From: Tubulanus polymorphus
Taxonomy: Eukaryota > Nemertea > Palaeonemertea > Tubulaniformes > Tubulanidae
Assembly (NCBI RefSeq): GCF_964204645.1
Contig: NC_134032.1
Location: 6,443,175-6,507,174, forward strand
Direction: 5' to 3'
Length of the DNA: 64,000 nt
The number at the start of each line of letters is the position of its first letter. Position 1 is the stretch's first letter. The notes beneath the pieces are model-generated. The model was not told the origin of the DNA. It saw nothing but the letters and a program-made list of their open reading frames with translations, and searched no databases. The position numbers and the translations under genes were made by a program. Positions 1 to 9,570 of the stretch are shown here, one piece after another.

Positions 1-299
1 ATATCGAATACAGGCCTAACTTCACCGAGACTCGGTGTCAAAAGAGACTGGTTCATGGTCTCTACTGTAACGGATTCCGTAGCGGGCACGGTACCCCAAG
101 TTGCTTCTTCGTAATATGTGGATTTCGCGGGGGACAAGGCAACACCTGCTCCGCCTCTACCCAACTTACGGCCCGGATCCGCTCGGGGCCACCCCTATCT
201 CTTCGTGTCTCACCGTTGGTGGGTACGTACGGGTCCGCTCGTCCTCCTCTCGCCTGGGACGAGTAATTCAGCTATGAAAATATCCGCGCTAATAAGAGG
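1..299. other. No gene recognised at left edge
   Basis: Relatively GC-rich sequence with no similarity I recognise. A short open frame from 118 runs into the LINE reverse transcriptase fragment, but only its last 20 or so residues look like protein of a known kind. Confidence 0.4.
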
Positions 300-1076
300 C
301 GTCTCGAACAACTGGTTTGAAAACTATTTGAAGAATAGAAAACAATTCCTTCAAATTCACTGAAAATTATAAATCTTCAATGTGTACCGTTTAAAACTGG
401 AGTACCCCAAGGATCACTTAGATCCCTCAGATTTTTATTATATGTAAATGACTGTATTAAATTTTCCTATCTGTTTAACCTCATATTGTTTAATGATGAC
501 ACGCATGCTTTTTATAGTGACAACAATTTAGACGGATTAGTACTACTGTAAATATTGAATTAAAATTGTATACCTGTTGTTATTAATGTAAAGAAGACAT
601 CATTTAGTGTTCAGTTATCTCTTGAAACATAACTTGGGAATACTAATTAATAACATAGAGAAATAAGCCAATGTCACAAATTTTCTTGGCATTCTTATTT
701 ACCTGGTACGATCAAATAAAATCAGTCGAAAAAATATTTCTCGAAACATTGGTATAACAGGCTCCCAGTAAGTTCACTTCGTACCCTTTATCTATCGCTT
801 ATCGATTCTTGCCTGCAGTATTATAATGTAGTTCGGGGACGAAATTTCGAAAATAAATTACAGCCATTAAATGTATTGCAAAAAAGTGTTATAAGCATTT
901 CTAATTCCTATTATTTGGCACACACTGACCCTATATTCAAACAGTTTAATATCCTCAAGCTCAAAGATATTAATAAACTTCGGCTAGGTACTCATACAAA
1001 TTCGTCCACTCTGAATTACTGAAATCATTCGAAAATCATTGGAGCCAAAATTTTCAAATCCACAGTCATAATACCA

Positions 1077-1489
1077 CAGGGGTTTGGCGATGGGCTTGGA
1101 TTTTATTTCCGGGTTGTTGATAATCTCGCGAGAATGGCGCTAAATATGAACTGCGAATAAATTCAAAATATCATGGAAATACATTGTGTTTATATTGTTT
1201 ATTTATCCGCTATAAAGTTCCGATAAACAATTGGTCGTTTCTGGCTGGCACGACTTGAACTGCGTTTCATCCCTTGTGATTTGATATAGTACCGGTAAAG
1301 CGTGACGACCGTCTGATAATGATTCTTAACGAACAATTGTTTATCGGAACTTTATAGCGGATAAATAAACAATATAAACACAAGGTATTTCCATGATATT
1401 TTGAATTTATTCGCAGTTCATATTTTGCGCCATTCCCGCGAAATTATCAACAACCCGGAATAAAATCCAAGCCCATCGCCAAACCCCTG
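1077..1489. mobile_element. Non-autonomous hAT-like fold-back element (413 bp)
   Basis: The sequence from 1077 to about 1231 reappears in reverse complement at about 1333-1489, giving arms of roughly 155 bp around a spacer of about 100 bp. The ends read CAGGGGTTTGG / CCAAACCCCTG, which matches the CAGGG start typical of hAT terminal repeats. No transposase is encoded. It lies inside the LINE at 300-2041. The expected 8-bp target duplication is not clean: the flanks share only an ATAC core. Confidence 0.75.
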
Positions 1490-1972
1490 TGCATACGCGT
1501 CGACGTCAAGATTTACAAACACTATCTTACAATAGTCAAAGAAGAAAATTTTCAGTAAAAATATCCGGCCCTTTACTTTGCAATAACATCATTGACAATC
1601 TAAAAAACTGGAAAAATTCAAAACTGTTTCTGAGAAATTATAGAAAACAGCCAAGCGCTCGATTACGATAGTTATCCTTAAAACAGAAGTTATAGTTATT
1701 GAAGTATTACAGAAAACAACTGGCTTATCAAATGATTACATCTTAATCAAGCAGTTATCATAGATTATGAGTGCATTTTGTGTGTTGAGGGTTGGCTGTA
1801 AGCGTGTTTATTTTCTTTATTGCATATCTCTTTTTTCTTCTTCACTTTTCTCTTTTAAGGGACCTGTTTTATATATACTATTTCTTAGTTTCTACAGACC
1901 CCTCCTAGTCTATTTTAATGTATTTTGTATTATGCTTTTGTACACTATGCTGTAAATTATGAAAAGTAAAGC

Positions 1973-2041
1973 GTTCGTTCGTTCGTTCGTTCGTTCGTTC
2001 GTTCGTTCGTTCGTTCGTTCGTTCGTTCGTTCGTTCGTTCG
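1973..2041. repeat. (GTTC)n microsatellite
   Basis: About 17 perfect tetranucleotide units. It sits at the 3' end of the LINE fragment and is probably that element's terminal simple repeat rather than an independent locus. Confidence 0.95.
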
Positions 2042-2200
2042 TGCCTTCGCGCAGACGGGAGGGTTCTTACATTTTGATTAGCTGGTAAGCGGAACTGATG
2101 CTCGAATTAGCGTTTAATTACGTTGTTTGATCTTTATCTAATCTTTTCTTGCACGGACAGCCCGAGTGAACGGTTTTTGTTATCCAAACTCGCGCGCTGC

Positions 2201-2269
2201 CTCCTTTTATAGCCCGCGGTTGTCCCCGCCACGCTCTCATTGGCAAGAACAAAAGCCCGGGTACACGTG
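2201..2269 (-). promoter_or_regulatory. Promoter-like cluster: E-box, CCAAT, TATA
   Basis: Read on the minus strand: CACGTG at 2269-2264, a CCAAT box at 2243-2239, and TATAAAAGGAG at 2211-2201. The roughly 30-bp spacing between CCAAT and TATA and the GC-rich surroundings look like a core promoter firing leftward. No open frame follows it: the transcript would run into the LINE remnant. It may be an orphaned host promoter or a promoter from an element end. Confidence 0.35.
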
Positions 2270-2643
2270 ATTTGTCACGCGTGCCACATGACTTCGAGGT
2301 TGGCTGGGTTCCAGCGACAATGAGGGCGGAACCGGGTAACCGCACGCCAGCTGCAAGGTCGCCGCGGACACAAGGAAAGACATCAATAAGCGATATCGCT
2401 TATTAAGGTCTATTTTACTTATCTATGATAAATTATAGATAAGTTGAATAAGTAGAAAGGATTCGAACCCTCTGTACTTGCCTAGCATTTTCTCCAACTA
2501 TTCCCTTTGTTTATATTCTACAAGGAGACGAGGGTGGCAGTTTTTCAGAGACTCGATCCATATAAAAGGTTATGTGGACTGAACCAATAAGCATGTTGGC
2601 TGATAAAGGACCAAATGAATTAATTTTTACACGACTTCGATTA

Positions 2644-2786
2644 TAGAAAAACGCAAAACGAAACCTATAGAGCAAAAACGAAAACTTCGTTTTTGCTACT
2701 GCGCAAAAACGAAAATATTCGTTTTTGCTCTATGACTTTTCGTTTTTGCTCCATGATATTCGTTTTGCGCCCTAGCAAAAACGAAC
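2644..2786. repeat. Cluster of AAAAACGAA / TTCGTTTTT inverted repeats
   Basis: Two near-perfect hairpins, 2671-2697 (12-bp arms) and 2703-2728, are followed by single copies of the same word at 2741-2750, 2761-2770 and 2775-2786, in both orientations. Confidence 0.8.
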
Positions 2787-3037
2787 TTGACATGGTATTA
2801 AAATTCGGTTGTCCGGGTGACCATGTATATTCGTTATTGTTGTTGATTGGTGCGTTTTCACGTAGCAGGAAAAAGTCGCAGTTAAAGGTTAGCTGGAAAC
2901 CGCTCGTGAAAACCAGCCTTGCTGTAACACGATGATCTTTTGATTAAAGACAAGCCCGTCTTTACCAGTCTCTATTATTGGTTTCATGATAAAATCTGGA
3001 ACCAAGACGTTGCATCACCTTAGTTCAAAGAAATGGC

Positions 3038-3242
3038 TGTCATACGGAAAATGACCTGGGACTGTAGATCCTCCAAAGGCAGAAAAATAACTCCAACACA
3101 GCTAGATACAAACGAAAAACTGAACCCCACTTTATTGCAGGAAAAGGTTTATATACACAATAATATACATGGTTGATCACCCGTGAAACTGTGATCGGTG
3201 AAATATAACACGTTACATAATACACGCTAGTACTGCGTGACA
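3038..3242 (-). repeat. 3' LTR of the BEL/Pao element
   Basis: 205 bp with TGTCA...TGACA ends. On the minus strand it contains TATATAAA (3155-3148) and, about 15 bp further, AATAAA (3136-3131), a compact promoter/polyadenylation layout. Identical to the copy at 8907-9111. Confidence 0.95.
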
Positions 3243-3436
3243 CTCCCACCACAGCAGATAAGTTTAAAGATAAATCGTACATAGAATCATACAAAATAGA
3301 AATAGAAGTTCGTATAACAAATATCTCAATGTACGAAATTACAAACAATTTACATATTATTATAATGAACAATTGATTTAACAATCAAACTATTTACATG
3401 TAATTGTAATATAATCTTAATAGAACTGAGACTAAT

Positions 3437-6400
3437 TTAAGCATTATCTGTATCTTGATCTTCCAAAACTTTTAATTGCTTCGAAATTCTATCTTTGGCA
3501 ACTATTGCCGATGCACGAGTAGGGGGACGAGGAGTTTGAGTTTTCTCATCAGTTGAAATTGAATTTTGCACTGGAATGGATTCAACTGGAACATTTACTT
3601 CTAGATAAACTAGTTTAGAAATTGGACGGTTAGTGAAACCATTGGCAGTTTTTAACTCTACTGACCGAATGAGGTCATCCTCCCCGCGCAAAATCTTAGT
3701 AATTATAGCTAATTTCCATCGTAAACGTGGAACATGTGCGTCATGTATTAAAACTAGCATTCCCGGTTTGATATTTTGATAATTATCGCCAACAGATTTA
3801 TGAGATTCTCTCAAATTTACCAGGTACTCTTTATGCCACTTATCCCAAAATTTATCTTGAAGTGTAACCAGGAATTTATATCGATTCTGCAACTCGGATT
3901 CTGACAAATTGGAATAATCAGGATCATTGATATCAAACTCAGGATGAGGCAATGAATTAATTTTCCTTCCACAAACTAAATGAGATGGAGTTAATACATT
4001 AATGTCATTGATATCTGATGTTTCCCTGACTAAGGGTCTGTCATTAATCGTACACTCAATTTCTGTGATTAATGTCGAAAATTCATCTAGAGTTACTTTT
4101 GCCCTTCCTAAACACTTTTTCAGAGCAGACTTTGTCAAACCGATTAATCGCTCGTAGAATCCTCCGTGCCAAGGGCTTCTTTTTGTCATAAAATGCCAAT
4201 CAATGCGTCGCTTTGAAAGGAAATTCGTTGAACTCAAAGCTTCAAATATCTTCTTCAATTCGGAGTTGGCTCCGATAAAGGTACTAGCATTATCAGAGAT
4301 AAGCATCCTTGGCACGGAGCGACGAGCAGTGAACCTACGGAAACATCTTATAAATTCGTCTGTAGAGTTACTAACTACAACCTCACAATGGACTGCTCTG
4401 GTTACAGTGCATGTGAATAATGCAATATAACAATTGCTGCCATTTTTTAAAACGAATGGTCCGCAATAATCCAGTCCACAGTAGTAAAACGGTGGATATC
4501 TAGAAACTCTATACCCAGGAAGTGGAGGTGGATCTGGTAACGTAAAGGGTTTACCAGAAACTTTGCGACATGTAACGCATTTTCTGACCTGAGACTTGAC
4601 TGCTTGGCGTATCTGAGGGATCCAAAAATTTTCTCGTATCTTACACACAGTTGCACTTACACCGAAATGCATGACCTGCAGATGAGCATCATTGATAATC
4701 AAACTAGATAACATACACGATTTTGGTACGAATATCGGGTGTTTAGAATCAAAACTCATATCAGCATTCTGGAGACGACCTTTGCACCTAATAATGCCCT
4801 CGTCGTCTATGTATAATTGTAGTTGATTAACTACAGATAATTTCTTTCTCTTTGTGCCACTCGTCAAGTCCTGAATTATCTCGGCACACAAAGCGGACTG
4901 AAAATATTTGATTATCAATTTTTCAGCATTCACGATTTCTGATGACGATAGTGGTCCGTGATTTCGATCCTCTTTTATTGATTTAAGGTTATGAATAAAG
5001 CGTAAAGCCAGAGCCATGACATTTACCAACTCTGAGTATGACGTGAATTGACTATAATCTATAACTTCTCCCAATTGAAAAGTAAAAATTGAACTTTCCT
5101 TCTTACGAATTGGATCGGAATTTTGAGCCACTACGTAATTGATTGAAATTGTGCTAGGCTGTTCAGGTAGAGGACTCCCATTGGTCAACCAAGCTGGCCC
5201 TTTTAACCATAGATCAGCTGTTAACTCATTGTAATGCACACCGCGAGTTAACAGGTCTGCAGGGTTAACGTTACCTGGACAGTAAAACCAACTGTTTAAA
5301 GAAGTTAATTTTCTAATCTCGGATACCCGGTTATTCACAAATTGTGTCTGTTTCTTTCCTGAATTTAACCAACCCAATACAATCTGACTGTCAGTCCAGT
5401 GAAAGGATTTTATAGGCGAATTAGAACCAATGGTTGGATTAATTGAACGTTGAATGTGATCAGACAACCTGGCTGCAACCGTAGCTGCCATCAATTCTAA
5501 CTTAGGGATGGTCAATTCTTTAACTGGAGCGACACGAGATTTTGACATTATCAAACTAGACTGACTACCAGATTTAAGGTACGCCACTGCTCCATACGCG
5601 CGAGTCGAACTATCACCAAATATGTGTAGTTCTAAATCAGTAGTTCGCAAATTCGGATCTGAGAAATACTTTCTCTGAAATGTCATATCCAAAGCTCGGC
5701 ACAGGTTTTCATTAATAGAGAACCATTGAGAACAAATATCCTTAGGTAACAAATCATCCCATCCGTATGACTGCTTCCATAAATCTTGAAGAAGTAATTT
5801 TGATGGAAGAGTGACGGGAGTCAAAAACCCAAGAGGATCATATATTTTGGCGGTCCTTCTCAAAATAACACGTTTTGTGATAGGAGACTCGTCTATTACC
5901 GCGTGCTTTGGATATGCGATCAAATCTCTATCAGTGTCCCACATGAGACCAAGATTCTTTACAATACGAGAAGGTTCAAGTACACCGTCGTGTTTTGCAA
6001 GCTCACGTAGCTGCGAACTATTCGATGCCCAGCATCGAAAATTGAAATTGGCATTTTCTTTGAGTGATCTCGCTTCTTTATAGAACTGAATTACATCTGA
6101 CACAGAGTTTACGCTTGTACTAATATTGTCGACATATATATCTCGTAAAAGGTTATTCGTAAATTTACCTTTGAAACTGTTTCTAAGATGATATATAATT
6201 GTACTATTTAGCATAAACGGCGAACATTTCGCACCGAAAAGGACTCTCTTAAAGCGATAAACCTCAAATGTACTTTCAGTGTCTTTCGAATCACTAAGCC
6301 AGAGAAAACGCGTAGAATCTCGATCCGATTTATCTAAACCAACGTGCAAAAACGCTTTTTCGATATCAGTGGTTACTGCGCAATCAAATAATCGAAATCG

Positions 6401-8869
6401 TATGAGAATAGAAGTGAGTTCATTGAGAAGGCAAGGCCCTGACTCCAAACAATCATTCAAACTTAATGAGTTTTTGGAAGAACGACAACTACAGTCAAAT
6501 ACTATGCGGATAGGTGTAGTACTAGACTCTCGAAATACAGCGTGATGCGGAATATAATGAATTTTCCCTAAATCATCAATAGGATCAGGGTAGGCCACCT
6601 TCTCAATGAAGTCGCGTTCTAATTGATATTTGATTATCCCGTCATAACTCTCTAACAACGAAGATTGAAACAGGCGCCGAGCGAGTGATCTTGTACGGCC
6701 GTATGCTACCGAGTAATTTGATGGTAAAGGACCATAACCCACTCTCCACGGGAGTTTTGCCTGATAGATACCTCCTTCTTTAGAAATAGAACTATTTAGA
6801 TATTCCTCTAAAAAATTGGAAGTTTCGTCGACTGGAGGCGTGATACCTAAAATATCTAACGACCAGAATCGGCCAAGATTATAAGAATCAGGCTCCGATA
6901 CTACATGTAACATGCTAACATTACTAGAACTACCATTTTTCCTAGGCCCAGTTATAACATAACCGAGTTTAGTTGGAACCGCTACTGGACCATCGCTCGA
7001 CCGTATTGTGCCTTCAGTCTCAATAAAATTGTAGTAATAATCACTTCCGATTAATACAGAAATGTCGATGTGATCTGAAGCGTAATGTATGGGTTGTGCA
7101 AATTGAAGACCTTTAAATTCATTAATTGTTTCAATATCAGAAGGCACAAGTAATGGTTTTGTTATGGCCGGTACAACTATTGCTTCGACTTTTAAAGTAG
7201 ATCCATCTGTACATATTATGTTAATCTCTACAATATCGACCTTCCTGTTCGTAGTCGAAGTTGCCCCAAAAGTACACAAATTCAAATCTGCATTTTTGAT
7301 AATCTTTAATTTTAGAAGATTTGCTAACTCTTCCGTAACAAATGATCTTTGCGATCCATCATCGAAAAGGATGTTGGCGAAGGTATGTTCCTCGGGTCCC
7401 GTTACCCTACCAACAGCAGTTTTTAAATGAACTGGAATCGTTTGAACCGTATTAACGGCTACTGAAATGTTAACATTTTCTATAGACGTTTCTGATTTTG
7501 CGTAAGAATTGGATTCATTTATTAAACTCATTGTTGACTGCTGTTGTGGTGTGGGATTGCGAGCCGCGGGTACTAACTGAGGTGTAGGCGCAGTACCATC
7601 AACGCTACGCTCACAACTGACCAAATGTGCACGCACACCCTTAGGTTGAGATCGCCTGAAAAAAGAAGCACTGCACAAACTCGAATGATGTTTGCCGCCG
7701 CACGATTTACACCGCTGTTGAGAACCACAATCTCGAGAACGGTGTTTCCCTAAACAACTATAACATAAATTCGCATTTCTGATCATACTGAAGCGAATTT
7801 CAGGGTCAGTTATGATCTCGCACTGGTTCGCGTAATGATTTGAAGAATAACAATACGCGCATTTACCGCGGTTCGAATTGTTGGGACGGTGTAGTTGTTG
7901 TTTAACCGGTCTATTATAATTCACGCGATCTACGGTCGAAATCAACGACGTCACGGTTGAACTTTTGGCTTGAGTTGAATTCGAACAACTCAAAGTGTTA
8001 CACGCCTCGAGAGTTAACACTTCATTCTTTATAGCCGTACGCAACGAGTCGAGGTCCCAGTCTTTATTGCCATGCTCTTTAGAAATACTCAAATTTACTT
8101 CATATGGTAATTTCGTTCGCAGAACCGGAACTAACATGGCGCCATAATTTGAAGTAGGCTTCCCTATCGAATCTAAACTCCTGATGTATTTCTCTAACTT
8201 ATCGTAAAATGACCTTAACGATTTTAGATCATAGCGGGGTGCCGGTAAACTCAACAAGGATGTCATATAGACCTCAGCGATTTTATGAGCTTGCCCGAAT
8301 CGGTCGCACAATAACTTTTTTGCAACGAAATAATTCACATCGGTTAACGGGAGGCCCTCAAGACATTCTTTGGCTTCTCCTGTCAAATGAGTAATCAAAT
8401 GACTAAATTTTTCGATACCCGAGAGATCCGACTGCTCGTCAACTGTTGCGCAAAATAAGTCCCAGAATGACTTCCATTCTAGGAGGTTTCCTGAGAATGT
8501 CGGCAATTTTAATTTTTCGAGCGTTAATCTTTTCGGACGAGTTGTAAAATCACGGTTTGAAGGAACATTAATCGTAAGAGCTTGTACGGAATGCTCCAAC
8601 ACTGACAAATCAATTTTTCGTTCCGACAAATAATCTTCAGACTCGGCGATAAAGTCGCAAATTTCTTTTTCTTTCGAATAAAATTCTAATAAGTTTGAAT
8701 CTAAATCGGTCATCATTTGAATTTTTTCCTTTATCATCGATACGACGGACATACCTTGCACGCTTTGCTCCTGAGATACCGCGTCTCTTCCTCTCGTAAA
8801 TAATTTCGTTAGGTGACTCCGATGTCCTTTCCTCGTGTTGTATAATTTTTTCTTATCTTCTTCGTCCAT
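3437..8869 (-). CDS. BEL/Pao gag-pol polyprotein (1810 aa)
   Basis: A single open frame carries the whole replication machinery. DUF1759-type gag spans about 115-285. Three CCHC-like zinc knuckles lie at about 337-350, 369-381 and 387-399. The aspartic protease has FDDGS at 502-506. The RT spans about 770-990 with TDIEKAF (D835) and YVDN at 912-915. RNase H/Peptidase_A17-type residues are D1086, E1125 and D1160. The integrase zinc site is H1396, H1401, C1431 and C1434, and the integrase core has D1467, D1526 and E1573 (D,D-35+-E type). A DUF5641-like tail spans about 1655-1755. The start is the first ATG after the primer-binding region. The RT box has Asn where YxDD is usual; the change is either a lineage variant or a defect. 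No stops or frameshifts. Confidence 0.95.
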   Translation of the reverse strand: MDEEDKKKLYNTRKGHRSHLTKLFTRGRDAVSQEQSVQGMSVVSMIKEKIQMMTDLDSNLLEFYSKEKEICDFIAESEDYLSERKIDLSVLEHSVQALTINVPSNRDFTTRPKRLTLEKLKLPTFSGNLLEWKSFWDLFCATVDEQSDLSGIEKFSHLITHLTGEAKECLEGLPLTDVNYFVAKKLLCDRFGQAHKIAEVYMTSLLSLPAPRYDLKSLRSFYDKLEKYIRSLDSIGKPTSNYGAMLVPVLRTKLPYEVNLSISKEHGNKDWDLDSLRTAIKNEVLTLEACNTLSCSNSTQAKSSTVTSLISTVDRVNYNRPVKQQLHRPNNSNRGKCAYCYSSNHYANQCEIITDPEIRFSMIRNANLCYSCLGKHRSRDCGSQQRCKSCGGKHHSSLCSASFFRRSQPKGVRAHLVSCERSVDGTAPTPQLVPAARNPTPQQQSTMSLINESNSYAKSETSIENVNISVAVNTVQTIPVHLKTAVGRVTGPEEHTFANILFDDGSQRSFVTEELANLLKLKIIKNADLNLCTFGATSTTNRKVDIVEINIICTDGSTLKVEAIVVPAITKPLLVPSDIETINEFKGLQFAQPIHYASDHIDISVLIGSDYYYNFIETEGTIRSSDGPVAVPTKLGYVITGPRKNGSSSNVSMLHVVSEPDSYNLGRFWSLDILGITPPVDETSNFLEEYLNSSISKEGGIYQAKLPWRVGYGPLPSNYSVAYGRTRSLARRLFQSSLLESYDGIIKYQLERDFIEKVAYPDPIDDLGKIHYIPHHAVFRESSTTPIRIVFDCSCRSSKNSLSLNDCLESGPCLLNELTSILIRFRLFDCAVTTDIEKAFLHVGLDKSDRDSTRFLWLSDSKDTESTFEVYRFKRVLFGAKCSPFMLNSTIIYHLRNSFKGKFTNNLLRDIYVDNISTSVNSVSDVIQFYKEARSLKENANFNFRCWASNSSQLRELAKHDGVLEPSRIVKNLGLMWDTDRDLIAYPKHAVIDESPITKRVILRRTAKIYDPLGFLTPVTLPSKLLLQDLWKQSYGWDDLLPKDICSQWFSINENLCRALDMTFQRKYFSDPNLRTTDLELHIFGDSSTRAYGAVAYLKSGSQSSLIMSKSRVAPVKELTIPKLELMAATVAARLSDHIQRSINPTIGSNSPIKSFHWTDSQIVLGWLNSGKKQTQFVNNRVSEIRKLTSLNSWFYCPGNVNPADLLTRGVHYNELTADLWLKGPAWLTNGSPLPEQPSTISINYVVAQNSDPIRKKESSIFTFQLGEVIDYSQFTSYSELVNVMALALRFIHNLKSIKEDRNHGPLSSSEIVNAEKLIIKYFQSALCAEIIQDLTSGTKRKKLSVVNQLQLYIDDEGIIRCKGRLQNADMSFDSKHPIFVPKSCMLSSLIINDAHLQVMHFGVSATVCKIRENFWIPQIRQAVKSQVRKCVTCRKVSGKPFTLPDPPPLPGYRVSRYPPFYYCGLDYCGPFVLKNGSNCYIALFTCTVTRAVHCEVVVSNSTDEFIRCFRRFTARRSVPRMLISDNASTFIGANSELKKIFEALSSTNFLSKRRIDWHFMTKRSPWHGGFYERLIGLTKSALKKCLGRAKVTLDEFSTLITEIECTINDRPLVRETSDINDINVLTPSHLVCGRKINSLPHPEFDINDPDYSNLSESELQNRYKFLVTLQDKFWDKWHKEYLVNLRESHKSVGDNYQNIKPGMLVLIHDAHVPRLRWKLAIITKILRGEDDLIRSVELKTANGFTNRPISKLVYLEVNVPVESIPVQNSISTDEKTQTPRPPTRASAIVAKDRISKQLKVLEDQDTDNA

Positions 8870-8884
8870 CTTGCTGTTTCTATT

Positions 8885-8905
8885 TCCTCGGCTCGAGGGA
8901 CCAAA
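8885..8905 (-). promoter_or_regulatory. Putative tRNA primer-binding site
   Basis: On the minus strand, directly inside the 5' LTR, the sequence begins TTTGGTCCCTCGAG. The TGG would pair with the CCA end of a tRNA. I cannot assign the tRNA species. Confidence 0.6.
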
Positions 8906-8906
8906 A

Positions 8907-9111
8907 TGTCATACGGAAAATGACCTGGGACTGTAGATCCTCCAAAGGCAGAAAAATAACTCCAACACAGCTAGATACAAACGAAAAACTGAACCCCACT
9001 TTATTGCAGGAAAAGGTTTATATACACAATAATATACATGGTTGATCACCCGTGAAACTGTGATCGGTGAAATATAACACGTTACATAATACACGCTAGT
9101 ACTGCGTGACA
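8907..9111 (-). repeat. 5' LTR of the BEL/Pao element
   Basis: Same 205-bp sequence as at 3038-3242, including the TATATAAA and AATAAA signals in minus orientation. It drives the polyprotein at 3437-8869. Confidence 0.95.
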
Positions 9112-9282
9112 ATGGCTACGAATCATCTTACTGAGATCATGTTGAAATTTCTTTCAGGCACATTGAATAAATAAATATCTCGTACCATCTAGCTGACATG
9201 ATTAGTGAGAAGTGGTTAAACAATATTATTCACCATTGAATAGATTTCAGCGGAAATTTAGTCACCTTGTTGCACGAAGATT

Positions 9283-9570
9283 CTGGTTACTGAAGTTTCT
9301 AGCTCGAATTATCATCATGAATCGATGAGCAAATACGTGTATACCAGTCATCTGTTGCTCTTAAGGATCTGGTTTTTCGAAATTTCTACTCGTTGAATAA
9401 TCATCATGAATCGATGAGCAAATATACGTATACCAGTCACCTGTTGCCCTTAAGGATCTGGTTTTTGAAGTTTCTACGCTGTGAATTATCATCGTGAATC
9501 GTCGAGCAAGTACACGTACACCAGTCACCTGTTGTACTTGAGGATCTAATTACTAAAACTGTTGAATCAT
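9283..9570. repeat. Diverged tandem repeat, period 86-90 bp
   Basis: Three to four copies of a unit containing CTGGTTnTTGAAGTTTCTA, then ATCATCATGAATCGATGAGCA and CCAGTCACCTGTTG. Units start near 9283, 9369, 9459 and 9546. Short inverted copies of ATATGGAT follow at about 9642-9682. No coding sense. Confidence 0.8.

Larger units (their letters stand above)
300..2041 (+). mobile_element. Degraded Jockey/CR1-like LINE, C-terminal half and 3' tail
   Basis: A decayed non-LTR retrotransposon. Reading through several frames gives the RT signature WFENYL..NRKQ (about 310-350), then TGVPQGS (about 398-420), a degenerate LF.DDT box (about 485-510), and the C-terminal pattern ending in LKLKDINKLRLGTH (about 950-995). 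The C-terminal tail FSVKISGPLLCNNI continues at 1540-1590. Stops and frameshifts are frequent, so no protein is made. The coding part is split by the inverted-repeat element at 1077-1489. The 3' untranslated part runs into a (GTTC)n tract, as expected for a LINE whose 3' end carries a simple repeat. EN and the N-terminal half of RT are missing (5' truncation). The exact clade is uncertain. Confidence 0.75.
2042..3032. other. Intergenic stretch without a recognised gene
   Basis: It holds a GC-rich block (2042-2360) containing a promoter-like arrangement on the minus strand, and the palindromic AAAAACGAA cluster at 2644-2786. No coding sequence is supported. Confidence 0.5.
3038..9111 (-). mobile_element. 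Complete BEL/Pao LTR retrotransposon
   Basis: A full-length element on the minus strand: two 205-bp LTRs (3038-3242 and 8907-9111), one uninterrupted polyprotein between them, and a 5-bp target duplication ATGGC at 3033-3037 and 9112-9116. The LTR copies read identically base for base by eye. A TGG-initial primer-binding site lies next to the 5' LTR, and a purine-rich tract (GTGGTGGGAG on the minus strand, about 3243-3255) lies next to the 3' LTR. Identical LTRs, intact TSD and an open ORF indicate a recent insertion that may still be mobile. Confidence 0.95.

Noticed and set aside
2451-2520. tRNA-like T-arm (GGTTCGAATCC) with a 6-bp acceptor match on the minus strand
   Set aside because: The D and anticodon arms do not fold into a cloverleaf, so a tRNA gene or mitochondrial insert is not supported.
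4203-8394. Plus-strand frames opposite the BEL polyprotein
   Set aside because: Antisense shadows of a well-supported coding frame, without their own motifs.
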